43,875 bases of DNA, taken from assembly GCA_934463175.1 (NCBI GenBank), contig CAKSIW010000013.1, forward strand, positions 1 to 43,875, given 5' to 3'. Position numbers and translations under genes: made by a program. Below are positions 40,780 through 43,875 of the stretch, in pieces. The notes beneath the pieces were generated by a model, which saw nothing but the letters and a program-made list of their open reading frames with translations, had not been told where the DNA came from and made no database searches. Source of the DNA: an uncultured Clostridia bacterium (GTDB taxonomy: Bacteria; Bacillota; Clostridia; Monoglobales; Monoglobaceae). How positions within the stretch are numbered: position 1 is the first letter of the stretch; every line of letters begins with the position of its first letter.

Positions 40780-40808
40780 TTGCATTTTTTGTTTTGTTAT
40801 GCTATCAT
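40780..40808 (+). promoter_or_regulatory. Candidate invertible promoter facing the helicase operon
   Basis: TTGCAT (40780-40785), a 17-nt spacer and TATCAT (40803-40808). The -10 is good, the -35 keeps only TTG. Transcription would begin about 40815, a few bases before the right inverted repeat, then read into the helicase gene. Confidence 0.6.
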
Positions 40809-40820
40809 TAAGTTAGATAT

Positions 40821-40843
40821 TTTTAAGTATGCAACTTAATTTT
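40821..40843 (-). repeat. Right inverted repeat (recombination site) of the inverton
   Basis: Exact 23-bp reverse complement of 39508-39530. It lies 50 bp upstream of the helicase start codon. Confidence 0.9.
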
Positions 40844-40893
40844 AATTTATATACGGCAAATAATCAATTGTAACGGAGAGGAGCGGTGCGGAT

Positions 40894-43548
40894 ATGGGAA
40901 TAAAGCTGTTTGAGCATAACATAGACGCATATCGAGCCGCCGTTTCAATGATGAACGAGACAGGCAAGGCGGCTGTCATACAGCCCACAGGAACGGGAAA
41001 ATCCTTCATCGGATTCAAGCTTGCCGAGGATAATCCTGCAAAAAAAATTCTATGGCTGACTCCGAGCGAATATATCGTCAGAACACAGCTTGAAAACCTT
41101 GAACGTGAGGGCGGTGCTGTGCTTGACAACATAACCTTTGTCACATATGCAAGGCTTATGCGAATGACTGCTGCTGACGTGCAGACAATAAGTGCGGATT
41201 ATGCGGTTCTGGACGAATTCCACCGTGCGGGCGCTGAACGCTGGTCGGAAGGGATTGCGTCTTTCTGCCGGTCACATCCGAACACCAAGCTGCTTGGGCT
41301 TTCGGCAACCCACATACGCTACCTTGACGGCAGACGCGACATGGCTGAGGAGCTGTTTGACGGGAACATTGCGTCTGTCATGACCTTGGGGGAAGCGGTT
41401 GTCCGCGGCATACTCACACCTCCGAAATATGTGCTTTCGGTTTTTTCATATCAAAAGGAGCTTGAAAAATATGAAAAGCGCATATCAAGGTCACGCAGCC
41501 GTGCAGTCCGTGACGCCTGCGGAAAATATCTGAATGCTCTGCGGCGCGCGCTCCAAAGAGCGGACGGACTTGACAGAGTTTTTGAAAAGCATATGACCGA
41601 TAAATCGGGGAAATATATTGTTTTCTGCACAAGCCGCGCCCACATGAAGGAAATGGCTGCACTTGTGCCGAAGTGGTTCGGACGGGTTGACAGCCGCCCG
41701 AATGTATATACGGCGTATTCGGATAACCCGGAGGCAAGCCGTGAATTTGCTGAATTTAAAGCGGATTGCAGCGAAAGACTGAAGCTGCTTTTCTGCATTG
41801 ACATGCTGAATGAAGGCGTGCATATTGACGGTATTTCGGGGGTGATACTTCTGCGCCCGACAGTCTCACCGATTATCTATAAGCAGCAAATCGGAAGAGC
41901 ACTTGCGGCAGGCGGAGGCGGTCAGTCCGTCATTTTTGACATTGTGTTGAACTTTGAGAATTTGCACAGCGTAAATGAAGTCAGAGAAGAGATGAGCGAC
42001 ATAATCCGTTTTTACGGCGAAAACGGTGAGAACGGGAATATAGTTAATTCGGATTTTGAAATCATTGACGAGGTTCGCGATTGCCGCCGCTTGTTCGGCG
42101 AGCTTGAACATGCACTGTCGGCATCGTGGGATTGTATGTATGACGCGGCAAGGGAATATTACAGGGAAAACGGAAATCTTTTGCCGAGACAGAGCTATGT
42201 CAGCGAAGAGGGCTACGGTCTCGGACAATGGCTGACGGCGCAACGTTCGGCATATGCAAACGGTGAGCTGAGCCGAAGCCGCATTGTGCGCCTCGAGACA
42301 ATCGGAATGAGCTGGCTCACAAATCATGAAAGAATCTGGGAGCAGACCTTTGAGAAAGCGGCGGCATATTATCGGAAATACGGCAGCCTTGAAAGCGGAA
42401 ATGCAGAGTATTCGGAAATCAGTCAATGGATAATCAGACAGAGGGAGAAATACAGAAACGGAAAACTGTCCGCGGAATATACTGACAGACTTTCGGAAAT
42501 CGGTATGATATGGGATACGGACGAGGCGTGGCGGCACAGTTATGGGCTGGCTAGGAAATATTTTGAGGAAAACGGAAGCCTTGACATTCCGGCAGGATAT
42601 ATCGCAGAGGACGGCACTGCCTTGGGGGCTTGGTACCGTTCGGTGCGGCGCGGCTATCTGGACGGCACAATAGGTGAAGAAAAAAGCTGTCTTCTTGAAA
42701 AAATCGGGATTGAAAGTGCTTCCCTAAATGCGCGGACATGGCTGAAAATGTATGGCATTGCCAAGGAATATTTTGAAAAGCACGGCGATTTAAGCATAAA
42801 TGCAAAATATACGGCGGACAGCGGCGAGAAAATCGGAGTTTGGATTTCGGGTCAGCGGTATATGTATCGTCAGGGAAAGCTCACCGCGGAGCAGATTGAC
42901 GCACTTGAGAGAATCGGTATGAAGTGGCAGCGATACAGAGACCGATGGGAAACGGGCATTGCATATGCGGAGGAGTATTTCGAGGAAAACGGAAGCCTTG
43001 ACGCGGCGGCGGATTATGTGACGGACGATGGATTTGCACTCGGTCGATGGCTTGCGTCTCAAAGAAGAAAATATAAGGCGGAAAAGCTTTCGGCGGACTG
43101 CATAGAAAGACTGTCAAAATTGGGATTTGTGTGGAATGCTGCCGGTGCGGCTTGGGAAACGGGCTTTGCCGACCTGGCGCGGTATTCGGCGAAATGCGGC
43201 AGTGCCAATCCTTCCGCGGAGCTTGTGACAGAAACGGGTTTTGCACTCGGGGCATGGGCGGCAAACCAAAAAACGGCATATCGGACGGGAAAACTGAGCA
43301 GGGAACGAATTGAACGGCTTGAAAATATTGGGTTTGTCTGGGACGCATATAAGGAAAAATGGCAGCGCGGATATGACCACGCTGTCGAATATGTGCGCAG
43401 AAATCCAAATGTGAAGATTGTGTCGGGGCTTGTTTCCGATGATGGTTATCGTCTCGGAGAATGGCTCAGGAGTCAGAGAAGAAGCTATAAAAACGGCTCG
43501 CTCACAGCAGAACGGGCAAATTTGCTGAACAGTATGGGGCTTTTATAG
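40894..43548 (+). CDS. DEAD/DEAH-type helicase with seven helicase-associated (HA) repeats
   Basis: An 884-residue superfamily 2 helicase. Motif I is PTGTGKS (residues 31-37), motif II DEFH (107-110), motif III SATH (137-140), with motif VI-like QQIGRALAAGGG in the second RecA domain. From about residue 409 onward seven tandem units of about 67 residues follow, each with a W...A..Y....G pattern, a GxxLGxWxxxQRxxY core and an xxRLxxIGxxW end: the HA domain, thought to bind nucleic acid. GGAGAGGAG precedes the ATG. The gene is placed directly behind the invertible promoter and 19 bp before a sugar transferase gene. Cellular role unknown. Confidence 0.9.
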   Translation: MGIKLFEHNIDAYRAAVSMMNETGKAAVIQPTGTGKSFIGFKLAEDNPAKKILWLTPSEYIVRTQLENLEREGGAVLDNITFVTYARLMRMTAADVQTISADYAVLDEFHRAGAERWSEGIASFCRSHPNTKLLGLSATHIRYLDGRRDMAEELFDGNIASVMTLGEAVVRGILTPPKYVLSVFSYQKELEKYEKRISRSRSRAVRDACGKYLNALRRALQRADGLDRVFEKHMTDKSGKYIVFCTSRAHMKEMAALVPKWFGRVDSRPNVYTAYSDNPEASREFAEFKADCSERLKLLFCIDMLNEGVHIDGISGVILLRPTVSPIIYKQQIGRALAAGGGGQSVIFDIVLNFENLHSVNEVREEMSDIIRFYGENGENGNIVNSDFEIIDEVRDCRRLFGELEHALSASWDCMYDAAREYYRENGNLLPRQSYVSEEGYGLGQWLTAQRSAYANGELSRSRIVRLETIGMSWLTNHERIWEQTFEKAAAYYRKYGSLESGNAEYSEISQWIIRQREKYRNGKLSAEYTDRLSEIGMIWDTDEAWRHSYGLARKYFEENGSLDIPAGYIAEDGTALGAWYRSVRRGYLDGTIGEEKSCLLEKIGIESASLNARTWLKMYGIAKEYFEKHGDLSINAKYTADSGEKIGVWISGQRYMYRQGKLTAEQIDALERIGMKWQRYRDRWETGIAYAEEYFEENGSLDAAADYVTDDGFALGRWLASQRRKYKAEKLSADCIERLSKLGFVWNAAGAAWETGFADLARYSAKCGSANPSAELVTETGFALGAWAANQKTAYRTGKLSRERIERLENIGFVWDAYKEKWQRGYDHAVEYVRRNPNVKIVSGLVSDDGYRLGEWLRSQRRSYKNGSLTAERANLLNSMGLL

Positions 43549-43567
43549 AATTGAGGAGTGAGAGACG

Positions 43568-43875
43568 GTGGAGAAAATAAGTGAAATGAGTGCAGAAACA
43601 ACCGGAAATGTGAGCTTGCTGCATGCAGAACAGCGTGAGGTCAGCAAAGTTAGCAGAGGTTATGAACTTGAGAAAAGGGTGTTTGATTTTATCAGTTCCT
43701 TGATTGTGAGCATATTCCTGATCGTTCCGTGTGCGGTCATAGCATTGATGATTTTTTTAACTGACCCGGGGAGTCCTTTTTTTGTTCAGGAAAGGATCGG
43801 AAAAGATAATAAGCCAATCAAGATGGTAAAGTTCCGCAGCATGGTGAAAAATGCAGACAAATTGGAGGACATACT
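43568..43875 (+). CDS. Initiating sugar transferase of a capsule/exopolysaccharide locus (partial)
   Basis: The first 102 codons of a bacterial sugar transferase (WbaP/PglC-like polyprenyl-phosphate phosphoglycosyltransferase). After a 30-residue polar lead the signature ELEKRVFDFISSLI, a membrane helix (about residues 40-62), SPFFVQERIGKDNKPIKMVKFRSM and KNADKLEDI are visible. Such enzymes load the first sugar phosphate onto undecaprenyl phosphate to begin polysaccharide synthesis. GAGGAG (43553-43558) is 9 nt before the GTG start. It is 19 nt behind the helicase stop, so it would be under the same invertible promoter. The 3' end is beyond the window. Confidence 0.88.
   Translation, partial: MEKISEMSAETTGNVSLLHAEQREVSKVSRGYELEKRVFDFISSLIVSIFLIVPCAVIALMIFLTDPGSPFFVQERIGKDNKPIKMVKFRSMVKNADKLEDI

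Larger units (their letters stand above)
39508..40843. mobile_element. Invertible DNA segment with its own tyrosine recombinase
   Basis: A 1.3-kb segment bounded by perfect 23-bp inverted repeats (39508-39530 and 40821-40843). It contains one gene, a tyrosine recombinase on the minus strand, and an outward-reading + strand promoter at 40780-40808 next to the right repeat. This arrangement is that of a self-inverting phase switch: as drawn the promoter faces the helicase/sugar transferase operon; after inversion it would face the bidirectional terminator at 39454-39491. The segment is AT-rich outside the gene. Inversion itself is a prediction. Confidence 0.82.

Noticed and set aside
42120..43548. 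Regularly spaced similar segments in the helicase gene that could be taken for a DNA repeat array or CRISPR.
   Set aside because: The similarity is at protein level (HA repeats of about 67 residues); the DNA is diverged and there are no exact short repeats with spacers. No CRISPR array was seen anywhere in the window.

Overview
The window looks like a chromosomal segment of an anaerobic, low-to-mid-GC member of the Clostridia, probably a gut Oscillospiraceae/Lachnospiraceae-like bacterium. The reasons are AGGAGG-type ribosome binding sites, TTGACA/TATAAT promoters, a T-box leader, a V-type ATPase in the enterococcal/clostridial gene order, and a soluble Hdr/Flx electron-transfer cluster. No species can be assigned from sequence alone.

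Layout. 1-701 (-): 5' part of a SbcD/YhaO-type metallophosphoesterase. 807-9763 (+): a complete nine-gene V-type ATPase operon in the order F-I-K-E-C-G-A-B-D, whose rotor subunit keeps all five Na+ ligands known from Enterococcus hirae, ending at a strong bidirectional terminator. 9771-12171 (-): a P1B-6 (SCA-motif) metal P-type ATPase with a small DUF6110-like partner, resembling a ferrosome (fez) pair. 12201-13132 (+): a stand-alone amidohydrolase. 13142-17030 (+): an ABC ATPase, an FtsX-like permease and a membrane-anchored HMA protein. 17157-19456 (+): an AT-rich island with a controller-like HTH protein, a C5 DNA methyltransferase and an NgoBV-like endonuclease. 19771-20205 (-): a DtxR-family repressor. 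20253-24044 (+): feoA-feoA-feoB, a FeoB-associated Cys-rich peptide and a DUF2325 protein. The P-type ATPase, ABC/HMA and feo promoters share a GGTTAG-N6-CTAACC-like palindrome, so they probably form one iron regulon under the local DtxR protein.

24131-26746 (+): a T-box riboswitch in front of an unusual XRE-cupin-acyl-CoA synthetase fusion. 26810-38007 (+): an LDH-fold dehydrogenase with the malate-type Arg, a class II fumarase, HdrB-HdrC-HdrA, MvhD/FlxD, two FlxC/FlxB-like ferredoxins, an FlxA-like FAD/NAD protein, a 2Fe-2S/4Fe-4S protein and a fumarate-reductase-type flavoprotein. Read together this is a coherent oxaloacetate -> malate -> fumarate -> succinate route ending in a soluble, possibly electron-bifurcating, NADH-linked fumarate reductase.

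38014-39491: hairpin-rich DNA, two small membrane proteins and a tRNA-Gly(GCC). 39508-40843: a tyrosine recombinase gene enclosed by perfect 23-bp inverted repeats, with an outward promoter just inside the right repeat. This looks like a phase-variable promoter switch for the operon that follows: a helicase with seven helicase-associated (HA) repeats (40894-43548) and, 19 bp later, the first gene of a probable capsule/exopolysaccharide locus (initiating sugar transferase, cut by the window end).
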